A stretch of 13,843 nt of DNA from an archaeon (GCA_002688965.1 NZEE01000002.1:2276-16118); one strand, 5' to 3'. Shown: positions 1 through 4,742, counted from the first letter of the stretch. Notes: a model not told the origin generated them from the sequence alone. Numbers and translations: made by a program.

Positions 1-686
1 CTGAGCATACCTCTTAAGTTTCTTAAAAGAGCAAGAGCGCCCATTTTATTACAAGAAAGTAATTCCTCCCAATTCTCTTTCTTGCTTTTTTCACTAGCAG
101 AAAGTCTTACTTCCCAAGTATCAGGAGTCTCAAGAGTATCATTAGATAACTTCTCCCAAATCTTTGCTTGGTCCTCATTTAAAGGCTTTGCGTGAGTAAG
201 AAAGAGAACGTCCTTGAGTCTGATATTTTTCTTTCTGTTCCACTTAGCTAGTTGATATGCATCAAACTTTGTGAAAGCTTTAGCTAGACCTTTCTTTACT
301 TGAGAAGGAATAGAAGTTCTACCATCTTTCCAATACATAGCTAAAAACTCTGACAATTCGTCAGGTCTTTGAATTACATCATAAAGAGAATCCGCAACTT
401 TATATCCGTTACGAGTAGCTTCTCTGAGGATATGCAAAGGAATATGACGAAGATTGAATCTACTTCTAGCTTCTCTAGCTAAATTGAGTACAGTATCTTC
501 ATTTACCTCTTTTACAAGACCGGCAATTCTATCGGCAATACTTATTCCACTTTCGTAGAAAGTATCCTCCCATAAAAGACACGCCAATACTGCACGCCTT
601 AATTGCATTTCTGCATTTATAGTCTTTGCAGGTCCGCCTTCGTGAGTCTTAAGATTTGATTTGTTTTTAACGTTTGTTTGTGCCAT
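1..686 (-). CDS. rsr: Ro60/Rsr-like TROVE-domain RNA-binding protein (3' end outside window)
   Basis: The first 228 residues are visible; the C-terminus runs off the left edge. The start is ATG at 686, preceded by a strong AAGGAGG. The sequence matches the TROVE/Ro family: RRAVLACLLWEDTFYESG near residues 28-45, then LAREARSRFNLRHIPLHILR, a segment FTKFDAYQLAKWNRKKNIRLKD that aligns with the Ro60 KAIADWYN...HKDLLRLSHLKP stretch, and ALLRNLRGML at the window edge, equivalent to LLRNLGKM of human Ro60. Ro proteins are HEAT-repeat rings that bind misfolded RNAs in the central hole and Y RNAs on the outer surface; bacterial Rsr works with PNPase in RNA decay. Three related RNA-like units lie directly upstream on the same strand, which is the usual place for bacterial Y RNA genes. 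The vWA-like C-terminal domain, if present, is outside the window. Family assignment is confident; function in a phage is inference. Confidence 0.93.
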   Translation of the reverse strand, partial: MAQTNVKNKSNLKTHEGGPAKTINAEMQLRRAVLACLLWEDTFYESGISIADRIAGLVKEVNEDTVLNLAREARSRFNLRHIPLHILREATRNGYKVADSLYDVIQRPDELSEFLAMYWKDGRTSIPSQVKKGLAKAFTKFDAYQLAKWNRKKNIRLKDVLFLTHAKPLNEDQAKIWEKLSNDTLETPDTWEVRLSASEKSKKENWEELLSCNKMGALALLRNLRGML

Positions 687-700
687 ATCATCCTCCTTAA

Positions 701-737
701 AAATAAAAAACCACTGGATAAACGTCATATCCAGTGG
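701..737 (-). terminator. Rho-independent terminator before rsr
   Basis: Perfect 10-bp inverted repeat (ccactggata / tatccagtgg, 711-737) followed on the minus strand by TTTTTTATTT (701-710). It ends transcription of the RNA-like repeat array just before the ribosome binding site of the TROVE gene. That gene would therefore depend on readthrough or on relief of termination, so an attenuator role is possible. Confidence 0.85.
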
Positions 738-761
738 CTATAAAAGAAAATATAAAAATTT

Positions 762-899
762 GGGAACGTTCGCAAACAGCAGTATATTTTATAGAGTTTA
801 ACCATTCTCCGAATTTTTGTTAACGAGGAGTTCAAAACCCCACATACATAACAACTTGTATTAATTTTGTTTACCGAAGTAACTGTTTACTATCACCAC
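762..899 (-). ncRNA. Candidate Y-like RNA, unit 3 (nearest rsr)
   Basis: Third and longest copy (about 138 nt) of a repeated RNA-like unit. On the minus strand it starts GUGGUGAUAG, then GUAAACAG, a UUACUUCG box, a long variable middle, CUGUUUGC, and ends CGAACGUUCCC. GUAAACAG and CUGUUUGC pair as an 8-bp helix with one G-U. The ends and the helix position are the same in all three units while loop sequence and size differ, as expected for homologous structured RNAs. The rsr-proximal terminator follows. Assignment as a Y RNA rests on proximity to the TROVE gene; no known Y RNA consensus was matched with certainty. Confidence 0.55.
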
Positions 900-922
900 A
901 AATATTTATTTTTAAAATTACA

Positions 923-1014
923 GGGAACGCTCGCATACAGCCTTTTTAAATATGGGTTTTACCCATATATTATTCGTAAGTGTAGAACGATGAAGCTGTG
1001 TGCTATCACCACTG
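923..1014 (-). ncRNA. Candidate Y-like RNA, unit 2
   Basis: Second copy, about 90 nt. Minus strand: AGUGGUGAUAG, GCACACAGC, UUCAUCG, variable loop, GCUGUAUGC, GAGCGUUCCC. GCACACAGC pairs with GCUGUAUGC with a single C-A mismatch, so the helix is kept although its sequence differs from the other units (covariation). The variable loop holds its own hairpin with arms atgggt/acccat at about 952-966. No separate promoter or terminator is evident, so it is probably made as part of a longer precursor from the promoter at 1148-1176. Confidence 0.55.
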
Positions 1015-1041
1015 TTTTATTTCAAAATTTTTTCAAAGAAC

Positions 1042-1141
1042 AAAAAAGGGGAACATTCGATAACAGCCGTAAACGCAATTTCTTTTCAAAAGATATCGAT
1101 GAAACCGTTATCTATCACCACCTCAATTAAATTTATATTGT
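1042..1141 (-). ncRNA. Candidate Y-like RNA, unit 1 (promoter-proximal)
   Basis: First copy. Predicted transcription start is near 1141, seven bases after a consensus promoter. Conserved text runs GGUGGUGAUAG, GAUAACGG, UUUCAUCG, loop, CUGUUAUC, GAAUGUUCCCC, followed by UUUUUU (1042-1047). GAUAACGG pairs with CUGUUAUC. A start-to-U-run length of about 100 nt matches the size of known Y RNAs, which are about 100 nt with paired ends and a variable loop. The U run could be an inefficient stop that lets RNA polymerase continue into units 2 and 3. The Y RNA identity is inferred from structure plus adjacency to rsr. Confidence 0.6.
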
Positions 1142-1147
1142 ATCTAT

Positions 1148-1176
1148 AGTATACAAATCTTTTATCTTTTTGTCAA
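1148..1176 (-). promoter_or_regulatory. Strong sigma70-type promoter for the RNA array
   Basis: Minus strand TTGACA (1171-1176), 17-nt spacer, TATACT (1148-1153). Transcription would start near 1141 and enter the first RNA-like unit. It lies in the 3' flank of the small gene ending at 1223. Confidence 0.8.
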
Positions 1177-1222
1177 GTGCTTTATTTATCTTTTCAACAT
1201 CCTCTTTTTTGATATTTTTAAT

Positions 1223-1441
1223 CTAAGATTTAAAATTTTCTCCATAATATAAAAATATAAGATCATCTTTATACATTTTATTATTGTCATTAACTTTAAA
1301 AACTAATCGATGGCACTTGCCTCTAACTGAGTCATTATAAACATATTGTTCTATGTTTTCTCTATTTTTATAATAAGTAAACGCGCATTCAAATAGATAT
1401 ATGAGTTCTATTATTTTAAGTTGTGCTGTTGTTTCTTTCAT
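1223..1441 (-). CDS. Small phage protein of the KIxELIxLF...LFY paralogous family
   Basis: Predicted protein of 72 residues, function unknown. It begins with an amphipathic helix (LKIIELIYLFECAF, residues 8-21) and ends with DDLIFLYYGE, the same layout as the small proteins at 3188-3574 and 12356-13114, which share a KIxxLIxLFK start and an aromatic LFY-type end. The start ATG at 1441 lacks a clear Shine-Dalgarno sequence and lies 9 bases after the stop of the upstream membrane peptide, so it may be translated by coupling. It stops at TAG. Past that TAG the frame stays open for 29 more codons, discussed in the findings. Being a real gene is likely but its role cannot be told. Confidence 0.6.
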   Translation of the reverse strand: MKETTAQLKIIELIYLFECAFTYYKNRENIEQYVYNDSVRGKCHRLVFKVNDNNKMYKDDLIFLYYGENFKS

Positions 1442-1450
1442 TATCAGTTT

Positions 1451-1558
1451 TTATTTTGCTACTAACAGAATTATTATAACTCCTCCTGCTGCTACTACAA
1501 GTACTGCTAGTAATATAAATGCAGCTTTTATGGTACCAAGAAAATTTTTCCAACTCAT
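1451..1558 (-). CDS. Single-pass membrane micropeptide (35 aa)
   Basis: Starts at ATG 1558 with GGAGG spaced 6 bases away, one of the better ribosome binding sites here. The peptide has a short polar head (MSWKNFLGTIK) followed by an uninterrupted hydrophobic stretch from about residue 12 to 34 rich in Ala, Val, Ile and Leu with a central AAGG, then a final Lys. This is a typical single transmembrane helix, probably inserted in the host inner membrane with the N-terminus inside. It lies between tRNA-Leu and the small gene at 1223-1441. Small phage membrane peptides include holin-like, superinfection-exclusion and host-takeover proteins; nothing in the sequence chooses between them. Confidence 0.7.
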   Translation of the reverse strand: MSWKNFLGTIKAAFILLAVLVVAAGGVIIILLVAK

Positions 1559-1599
1559 AATTTACCTCCATTAACTAAAATTACCCCAGGAGGGATTTT

Positions 1600-1674
1600 T
1601 GGGCAGTCTGGGAGTCGAACCCAGAAACATTGCATTCTAAGTGCAATAGGTATTCCAATTCCCTTCAACTACCC
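1600..1674 (-). tRNA. tRNA-Leu(TAG), short variable arm
   Basis: Acceptor GGGTAGT pairs with ACTGCCC (one G-U). Anticodon arm TTGCA-CTTAGAA-TGCAA gives anticodon TAG, which reads CUA (Leu). T arm CTGGG-TTCGACT-CCCAG is canonical; discriminator A. The D stem is only about 3 bp (AGG/CCT). Unusually for a leucine tRNA, the variable region is about 5 nt instead of a long arm. Confidence 0.92.
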
Positions 1675-1690
1675 TCTTTTTATTTTCCAC

Positions 1691-1936
1691 TCAAAAAGCT
1701 CTAGGATTTGATGAATATACCAATCTATAATAATTTACATTATAAGGTTCTTTAAAAGCAGTTATAAGCGGTACTAACTTATAATATTGCATTGGACACC
1801 ATCTAGGTATTGCAACATATGGAGTAGATTGATTATTTTTACTACAACAATACCATCTTCTAGTTGTTTTATGTCCTTTTACAATATTCTTTTTTTTGAA
1901 AAAAGGACAGTTTATTGTACTACAATTAACCCTCAT
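1691..1936 (-). CDS. Small cysteine-rich, probably zinc-binding phage protein
   Basis: Function unknown. With the ATG at 1936 the protein has 81 residues; longer in-frame starts would lie inside tRNA-Trp, so this start is preferred although the upstream AGGG is weak. Cysteines at residues 5, 10, 30, 31 and 47 occur as NCPFF, RRWYCCSKNN and IPRWCP. The pattern of CPF, then W-x-C, then a PxWCP ending resembles small phage and archaeal zinc-ribbon-like proteins; that resemblance is from memory. The C-terminal 35 residues are Tyr-rich (KLVPLITAFKEPYNVNYYRL). The gene sits between tRNA-Trp and tRNA-Leu and stops at TGA 17 bases before tRNA-Leu. Confidence 0.6.
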   Translation of the reverse strand: MRVNCSTINCPFFKKKNIVKGHKTTRRWYCCSKNNQSTPYVAIPRWCPMQYYKLVPLITAFKEPYNVNYYRLVYSSNPRAF

Positions 1937-1949
1937 TTTAAACCCTTTA

Positions 1950-2027
1950 CACGCCGAGTAGGATTCGAACCCACATAGCATAAAGCACGGTTTTGGAGAC
2001 CGCTGCATCCCTGTCTGCCATCGGCGT
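1950..2027 (-). tRNA. tRNA-Trp(CCA)
   Basis: Acceptor ACGCCGA/TCGGCGT with discriminator G. Anticodon arm GCGGT-CTCCAAA-ACCGT gives CCA (Trp). T arm GTGGG-TTCGAAT-CCTAC is canonical. The variable region is longer than usual for Trp (about 12 nt, with GC...GC ends). It begins 2 bases after the stop of the gene at 2030-2293. Confidence 0.92.
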
Positions 2028-2029
2028 AT

Positions 2030-2293
2030 TTATACTAATTCTGTTACATAAACCATTTCCCATCGAAGATATTCTTCACCCTGTAATTCTTCTAATATTT
2101 CTTTAGCTGCTAATCCATTACCACCTTTAGCTGCTTCATACAACACTGGTTTGTCATCACCGTTTTCGAACATGCGCCATTCTTTATCTAAATAATTAAA
2201 TAGAGCAAGAAAAGCTTTTTCCTCTTTTCCGTTTGTAGCATCCCATGCTATAGTGTCGATTTTTCTATTACTATACAATAAAACTCTGTTCAT
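2030..2293 (-). CDS. Hypothetical small phage protein (87 aa)
   Basis: Starts at ATG 2293 after AAGGGGGCAAA, an acceptable ribosome binding site. Function not recognised. The protein is acidic and looks globular: MNRVLLYSNRKIDTIAWDA at the start, KEEKAFLALFNYLDKEWRMFE (helical) in the middle, then YEAAKGGNGLAAKEILEELQ and a hydrophobic end WEMVYVTELV. It lies between tRNA-Asp, 12 bases upstream, and tRNA-Trp, 2 bases downstream, so it is embedded in the tRNA transcript and its mRNA would be trimmed by tRNA processing on both sides. It may be a host-interaction protein, but nothing in the sequence proves this. Confidence 0.75.
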   Translation of the reverse strand: MNRVLLYSNRKIDTIAWDATNGKEEKAFLALFNYLDKEWRMFENGDDKPVLYEAAKGGNGLAAKEILEELQGEEYLRWEMVYVTELV

Positions 2294-2305
2294 TTTGCCC
2301 CCTTA

Positions 2306-2378
2306 CGGAACTTACGGGTGCTGCCCCCGCTATTTCCACCGTGACAGGGTGGCGACTCTGCTGTTCGTCCTAAGCTCC
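2306..2378 (-). tRNA. tRNA-Asp(GTC) with aberrant D and T loops
   Basis: Acceptor GGAGCTT/AAGTTCC (one G-U), discriminator G. Anticodon arm CCACC-CTGTCAC-GGTGG gives GTC (Asp). The T stem GCGGG/CCCGT is intact and the loop has 7 nt, but it reads GGCAGCA instead of TTCRANY. The D loop (GAACAGCAGA) lacks the GG pair. The spacing of all arms is right for a tRNA, yet the usual D-loop/T-loop contacts cannot form. The stop codon of the upstream HNH gene lies inside its acceptor stem. Confidence 0.7.
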
Positions 2379-2744
2379 ATATTTTTTGTTGTAATGTAAT
2401 TCTCTATGACAATTTGCACATACAATAATACATTTTTCCACTTCCTCTAGAATTTTTTGTTTATTTGTGGTTTTTGTTATCAAATCAGCTATACTAGACT
2501 CTTTTAATTCTGCATTTTTATGATGAAAATCTAGTGCAGAAAAATGTTTATCGTAACCACATATTTCACATTTTTTTCCTCTTTTTAAAGAGAAATACCA
2601 TTCTCTAAATTCTTCTCTTCTTTTTTTGTTTTCTGCATTTCTTCTTTCTTTATTTTTTTGATGCCATTCAGCTTTATATTTTTTTCTCCTTTCTTTATTT
2701 TTTTCTATCCACATCCTTTCTTTTTCTTTATCTTTGTACGGCAT
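2370..2744 (-). CDS. HNH homing endonuclease, stops inside tRNA-Asp
   Basis: Free-standing HNH endonuclease, 124 residues. A very basic N-terminal half (repeated KNKERR-type segments, residues 1-50) probably contacts DNA. The zinc-stabilised HNH fold follows: CEIC at 59-62, LDFHH at 71-75 with the catalytic His, and CANCHRELH at 109-117. The start ATG at 2744 has a perfect AGGAGG. Upstream lies a GTAAAGATA box preceded by a hairpin (arms 2783-2788 and 2797-2802), shared with other endonucleases of this window. Its last codons GGA GCT TAG are the first bases of the tRNA-Asp gene, so the stop codon is supplied by the tRNA. Endonucleases of this family nick or cut a sequence next to their own gene to copy themselves into relatives lacking it; the likely target is the tRNA-Asp 5' region. 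Confidence 0.9.
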   Translation of the reverse strand: MPYKDKEKERMWIEKNKERRKKYKAEWHQKNKERRNAENKKRREEFREWYFSLKRGKKCEICGYDKHFSALDFHHKNAELKESSIADLITKTTNKQKILEEVEKCIIVCANCHRELHYNKKYGA

Positions 2745-2809
2745 TTTAACCTCCTATAAATATCTTTACAAGAGATTGTTGATTGTCTGTTTTTTTAGAC
2801 AACCTTTAG

Positions 2810-2883
2810 CTGGTCCGGCAAGACTCGAACTTGCGAATAGGAGGTTCAAAGCCTCCTGTGTTAGCCAACTTCACCACGGACCA
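2810..2883 (-). tRNA. tRNA-Gln(TTG)
   Basis: Acceptor TGGTCCG/CGGACCA, discriminator G. Anticodon arm GGAGG-CTTTGAA-CCTCC gives TTG (Gln, CAA). T arm GCAAG-TTCGAGT-CTTGC and D arm GTG..GGCTAA..CAC are canonical. It is the first gene after the promoter at 2894-2922. Confidence 0.95.
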
Positions 2884-2893
2884 TCGTTTTTTT

Positions 2894-2922
2894 ATTCTAT
2901 CATTTTCCTCCTTTTTTGTCCA
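2894..2922 (-). promoter_or_regulatory. Promoter for the Gln-HNH-Asp-Trp-Leu segment
   Basis: Minus strand TGGACA (2917-2922), 17-nt spacer, TAGAAT (2894-2899). The spacer contains AAAAAGGAGGAAAATG, nearly the same as in the promoter at 13143-13171. It directly abuts the upstream terminator, so it restarts transcription for the tRNA operon. Confidence 0.7.
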
Positions 2923-2950
2923 AAAAAAATCCCCACCATAGTTGGCGGGG
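2922..2950 (-). terminator. Rho-independent terminator
   Basis: Minus strand stem CCCCGCC / GGTGGGG (arms 2944-2950 and 2931-2937, one G-U) followed by ATTTTTTTT (2922-2930). It ends the operon containing the genes at 2986-3574. Confidence 0.9.
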
Positions 2951-2985
2951 CTAGATTTCAATCGTAACTTCTACTCTCCCTACAA

Positions 2986-3183
2986 TTATGGAATACCGCG
3001 AATATGGTTTGACCAATCTTGATCGTCGAGTAGATCCTGGCTGTTTAAAATAACTTCCTCTTTCATGTTGTTATCTTTACTCCTTCTTTCAATTCTCTTT
3101 ATAATACCATTTCTTTCTTTTTCTGTCAAGGTTTTCTTGAGCCAGTTTAATTTTATTCGTTCTCTTTCTTTAAAAGTTTTCAT
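2986..3183 (-). CDS. Hypothetical basic small protein (65 aa)
   Basis: Unknown function. The N-terminal 36 residues are helical and highly basic (FKERERIKLNWLKKTLTEKE, then IIKRIERR); the last 26 are acidic (LLDDQDWSNHIRGIP). The start ATG at 3183 lies 4 bases after the stop of the upstream gene at 3188, which suggests translational coupling; no strong ribosome binding site is present there. An internal ATG at 3066 is preceded by GGAGTAAAGATA, the start box otherwise found before endonuclease genes here, and would give a separate 26-residue product, MKEEVILNSQDLL to the end. The bipartite charge suggests either a fusion of two pieces or a true internal start. It is followed by the terminator at 2922-2950. 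Confidence 0.5.
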   Translation of the reverse strand: MKTFKERERIKLNWLKKTLTEKERNGIIKRIERRSKDNNMKEEVILNSQDLLDDQDWSNHIRGIP

Positions 3184-3187
3184 TAGT

Positions 3188-3352
3188 TTAATAAAATAAA
3201 TCAAGATAAAATAAAAAAGATCCTTTTTGACCGTAAAAAGATCTCACTATCTTGCCATCGTGATATATATTTTTATAACTAAAAGTTCCAAGTTGAGGAA
3301 GAATTTTAAAACATATTATTAATTCATGTATTTTTTCGTTTATCTGTTTCAT
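3188..3352 (-). CDS. Small paralogous protein, YGQK subgroup (54 aa)
   Basis: A 54-residue product of unknown function. It is a clear paralog of its upstream neighbour: both have an LIxCF helix, a PxxGxFxYK turn (LPQLGTFSYK here, IPRIGNFYYK there), a YGQK motif and an LFY ending. The start ATG at 3352 immediately follows the upstream stop (TAA then ATG), so the two are translationally coupled. Its own stop is 4 bases before the next start. Together they look like a recent tandem duplication within the phage's small-protein family that also includes 1223-1441 and 12356-13114. Confidence 0.7.
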   Translation of the reverse strand: MKQINEKIHELIICFKILPQLGTFSYKNIYHDGKIVRSFYGQKGSFLFYLDLFY

Positions 3353-3574
3353 TTAAAATGGTGGTGGATTCCATCCAATATGCGACTTATAAAATAAACG
3401 TATATAATGTTGGAGAGCTTTTGTTTTTTGACCATAAAGACATTTAGTTGCTTCTGAATCTAGACTAGTAACTTTATAATAAAAATTTCCAATGCGAGGA
3501 ATAACAAAAAAGCATTTTATTAGTTGCTTAATTTTTGCATTGTCGTATTCGTTATATTTCACTAGCGCCATCAT
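3353..3574 (-). CDS. Small paralogous protein, YGQK subgroup (73 aa)
   Basis: A 73-residue product of unknown function, paralogous to the 54-residue protein downstream (shared KIxxLIxCF helix at about residues 14-22, IPRIGNFYYK at 25-34, YGQK at 47-50, IRLFY at 58-62), with an additional Pro-rich tail ending NPPPF. The start ATG ATG (3574) lies only 4 bases after the 3' end of tRNA-Gly and has no ribosome binding site; a GTG at 3562 is an alternative. Its first codons overlap, in another frame, the 3' end of the HNH reading frame that crosses tRNA-Gly. How it is translated after tRNA processing is unclear. Confidence 0.6.
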   Translation of the reverse strand: MMALVKYNEYDNAKIKQLIKCFFVIPRIGNFYYKVTSLDSEATKCLYGQKTKALQHYIRLFYKSHIGWNPPPF

Positions 3575-4055
3575 TAAAGCGGAAGAAGAGATTTGAACTC
3601 TCAACAACAAGATTGGAAATCTTGGGCTCTACCATTGAACTACTTCCGCTAGATAAAAAATGTAATTCTCTGTGACAATTAGAACACAGAACTATACATT
3701 TAGAAACTTCTTCTTCTATTCTATTTTTTGAATATCCACCTCCTACCATTTTTGATATAAGGAAATCCTTTTTTTTGGAATCTTTATGGTGAAAGTCTAA
3801 AACATACCATCTACTATCTCCACATTTACTGCAAGATAAAGTTTTTTTATACTCATAAAATTCTTCTCGTATTTTTTTCCTGCGCTCTCCATTTTGCTCG
3901 ATGTATTTTTTTTTATTACTTAAATAATGTTCTCTATGATATTCCTTTCTACAATTTATACACATTGATTGAACACCGTCTTTTTTGACACAATCTTTAT
4001 GAAATTCTGTTAAAGGTTTTTTCTCCTTACATCTTCCACATATTTTTGTTTCCAT
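3552..4055 (-). CDS. HNH homing endonuclease whose frame runs through tRNA-Gly
   Basis: A 167-residue frame from ATG 4055. An N-terminal zinc finger (CGRC at 6-9, CINC at 32-35) is followed by a basic linker, then the HNH module: CSKC at 75-78, LDFHH at 86-90, CSNCHRELH at 124-132. The HNH core ends near residue 133. From about residue 136 on, the codons are the complete tRNA-Gly gene plus the first bases of the next gene, with the stop at 3552. The C-terminal 32 residues are therefore translated tRNA and are probably dispensable. The start is preceded by GTAAAGGTATTAAT and a hairpin (arms 4073-4078/4091-4096). Upstream lies the 5' half of a broken tRNA-Gly. The context says the gene invaded a tRNA-Gly locus. 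Confidence 0.88.
   Translation of the reverse strand: METKICGRCKEKKPLTEFHKDCVKKDGVQSMCINCRKEYHREHYLSNKKKYIEQNGERRKKIREEFYEYKKTLSCSKCGDSRWYVLDFHHKDSKKKDFLISKMVGGGYSKNRIEEEVSKCIVLCSNCHRELHFLSSGSSSMVEPKISNLVVESSNLFFRFNDGASEI
3578..3649 (-). tRNA. tRNA-Gly(TCC)
   Basis: Acceptor GCGGAAG/CTTCCGC, discriminator T. Anticodon arm CAAGA-TTTCCAA-TCTTG gives TCC (Gly, GGA). D arm GTTC..GGTA..GAGC and T arm GAGAG-TTCAAAT-CTCTT are canonical. It lies completely inside the open frame of the HNH gene. Confidence 0.95.
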
Positions 4056-4089
4056 ATTAATACCTTTACAGTTTCCAAAACAAAAATAA

Positions 4090-4128
4090 CTTGGAAGGCA
4101 GAAATGTTGCCAACTACACTAATGGCGC
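4090..4128 (-). pseudogene. tRNA-Gly(TCC) 5' half, interrupted after the anticodon
   Basis: Minus strand acceptor strand GCGCCAT, then TA, a canonical D arm (GTGT-AGTTGGCA-ACAT), anticodon 5' stem TCTGC and loop CTTCCAA (anticodon TCC), then a single G. After this the sequence departs from any tRNA and becomes the leader of the HNH gene. A complementary ATGGCGC occurs at 3565-3571, just beyond the intact tRNA-Gly, where a displaced 3' acceptor strand could lie, but without a T arm; this may be chance. Confidence 0.65.
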
Positions 4129-4167
4129 ATTTTTTTTAAAAATAAAAAATATTATTAAACATTAAGC

Positions 4168-4186
4168 GAACACGAAATTCGTGTTC
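4168..4186. repeat. Inverted repeat without U tract
   Basis: Arms gaacacgaa / ttcgtgttc form a near-perfect 9-bp hairpin. No T run follows on either strand, so it is more likely an RNA stability or processing hairpin than a terminator. It lies between the gene at 4230-4442 and the tRNA-Gly fragment. Confidence 0.6.
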
Positions 4187-4229
4187 TCCCAAACTATAAT
4201 GATTTTCATTAAATGAATAGATTAGAAAA

Positions 4230-4442
4230 CTAATCTTTAGATTTATTGTTTTTCTCATTTGGTATAAATCCAGCTTGTTTTTTGTCTTCATCTTTTCCTG
4301 AAAAGATTGTTTCTTTTACAAGATTAAAAAATTTCTTTATTTCATCGTATCCATCTACCCACGTTTCTACTGAACGTTTTCCATCTTGAAACTTTATATG
4401 TACTGGCTCTTTAGATTTTTTATTCTTTTTCATTATTTTCAC
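4230..4442 (-). CDS. Hypothetical small charged protein (70 aa)
   Basis: Unknown function. The chosen start is GTG at 4442 because GGAG lies 10 bases upstream; an ATG at 4433 would shorten it by 3 residues. The ends are very polar and Lys-rich (MKKNKKSKEP at the front, EKNNKSKD at the back) around a compact core HIKFQDGKRSVETWVDGYDE followed by a helix IKKFFNLVKETIF. The core has the look of a small beta-hairpin domain. It is the second gene after the promoter at 4714-4742 and shares that transcript with the gene at 4490-4678. It stops at TAG, with an in-frame TAA seven codons later. Confidence 0.65.
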   Translation of the reverse strand: MKIMKKNKKSKEPVHIKFQDGKRSVETWVDGYDEIKKFFNLVKETIFSGKDEDKKQAGFIPNEKNNKSKD

Positions 4443-4489
4443 TGATAATATTCTCCACTAGAAACTTTCTTTAGTTTATCTTTCCTACT

Positions 4490-4678
4490 TTATTTGTCAT
4501 GTATACGTAGTATGTCTATGTTGCAACACCATCCATATTTATTGTATGCAATCACCGTTCCGTCTTTCAGTCTTCTAATGTCAACGATTTCATTCTTTTG
4601 AGAACCTCTAATCCAAGGTACTGTCATCATCTTGCCTTGGTAAGCTTTTTTTAATACTTCAATTACTTTTTCTTCCAT
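4490..4678 (-). CDS. Hypothetical small protein (62 aa)
   Basis: Unknown function. An in-frame ATG at 4708 lies only 5 bases after the -10 box and would be leaderless, so the internal ATG at 4678, preceded by TAAAGGAATT, is preferred. The 62-residue product begins with a helix (EEKVIEVLKKAYQ) followed by a predicted small beta-sheet: MMTVPWIRG, EIVDIRRLKDGTVIAYNKYG and a WCCNIDIL end. It is the first gene of the operon driven by the consensus promoter at 4714-4742 and precedes 4230-4442. Its structure resembles small SH3-like folds in outline only. Confidence 0.7.
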   Translation of the reverse strand: MEEKVIEVLKKAYQGKMMTVPWIRGSQKNEIVDIRRLKDGTVIAYNKYGWCCNIDILRIHDK

Positions 4679-4713
4679 AATTCCTTTAGCTTTTCCAAAT
4701 ATATTCATAAAGA

Positions 4714-4742
4714 ATTATATAATAAAAATACGTTTTTGTCAA
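4714..4742 (-). promoter_or_regulatory. Perfect consensus sigma70 promoter
   Basis: Minus strand TTGACA (4737-4742), 17-nt spacer, TATAAT (4714-4719), matching consensus in both boxes. The -35 box overlaps the U tract of the terminator of the giant RNA, so one short segment ends one transcript and starts the next. Confidence 0.92.

Noticed and set aside
762..1123. CRISPR-like repeat array
   Set aside because: Three units of unequal length with covarying helices and no uniform short repeats or spacers; no cas genes.
867..1130. Plus-strand open frame of 87 codons
   Set aside because: It runs antisense across the repeated RNA-like units, has no ribosome binding site, and no other gene of the window is on the plus strand.
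3552..4128. Group I intron in a tRNA-Gly anticodon loop carrying the HNH gene
   Set aside because: There is no room for the conserved intron core after the HNH gene, which runs directly into a complete tRNA, and no matching T-arm-containing 3' exon was found.
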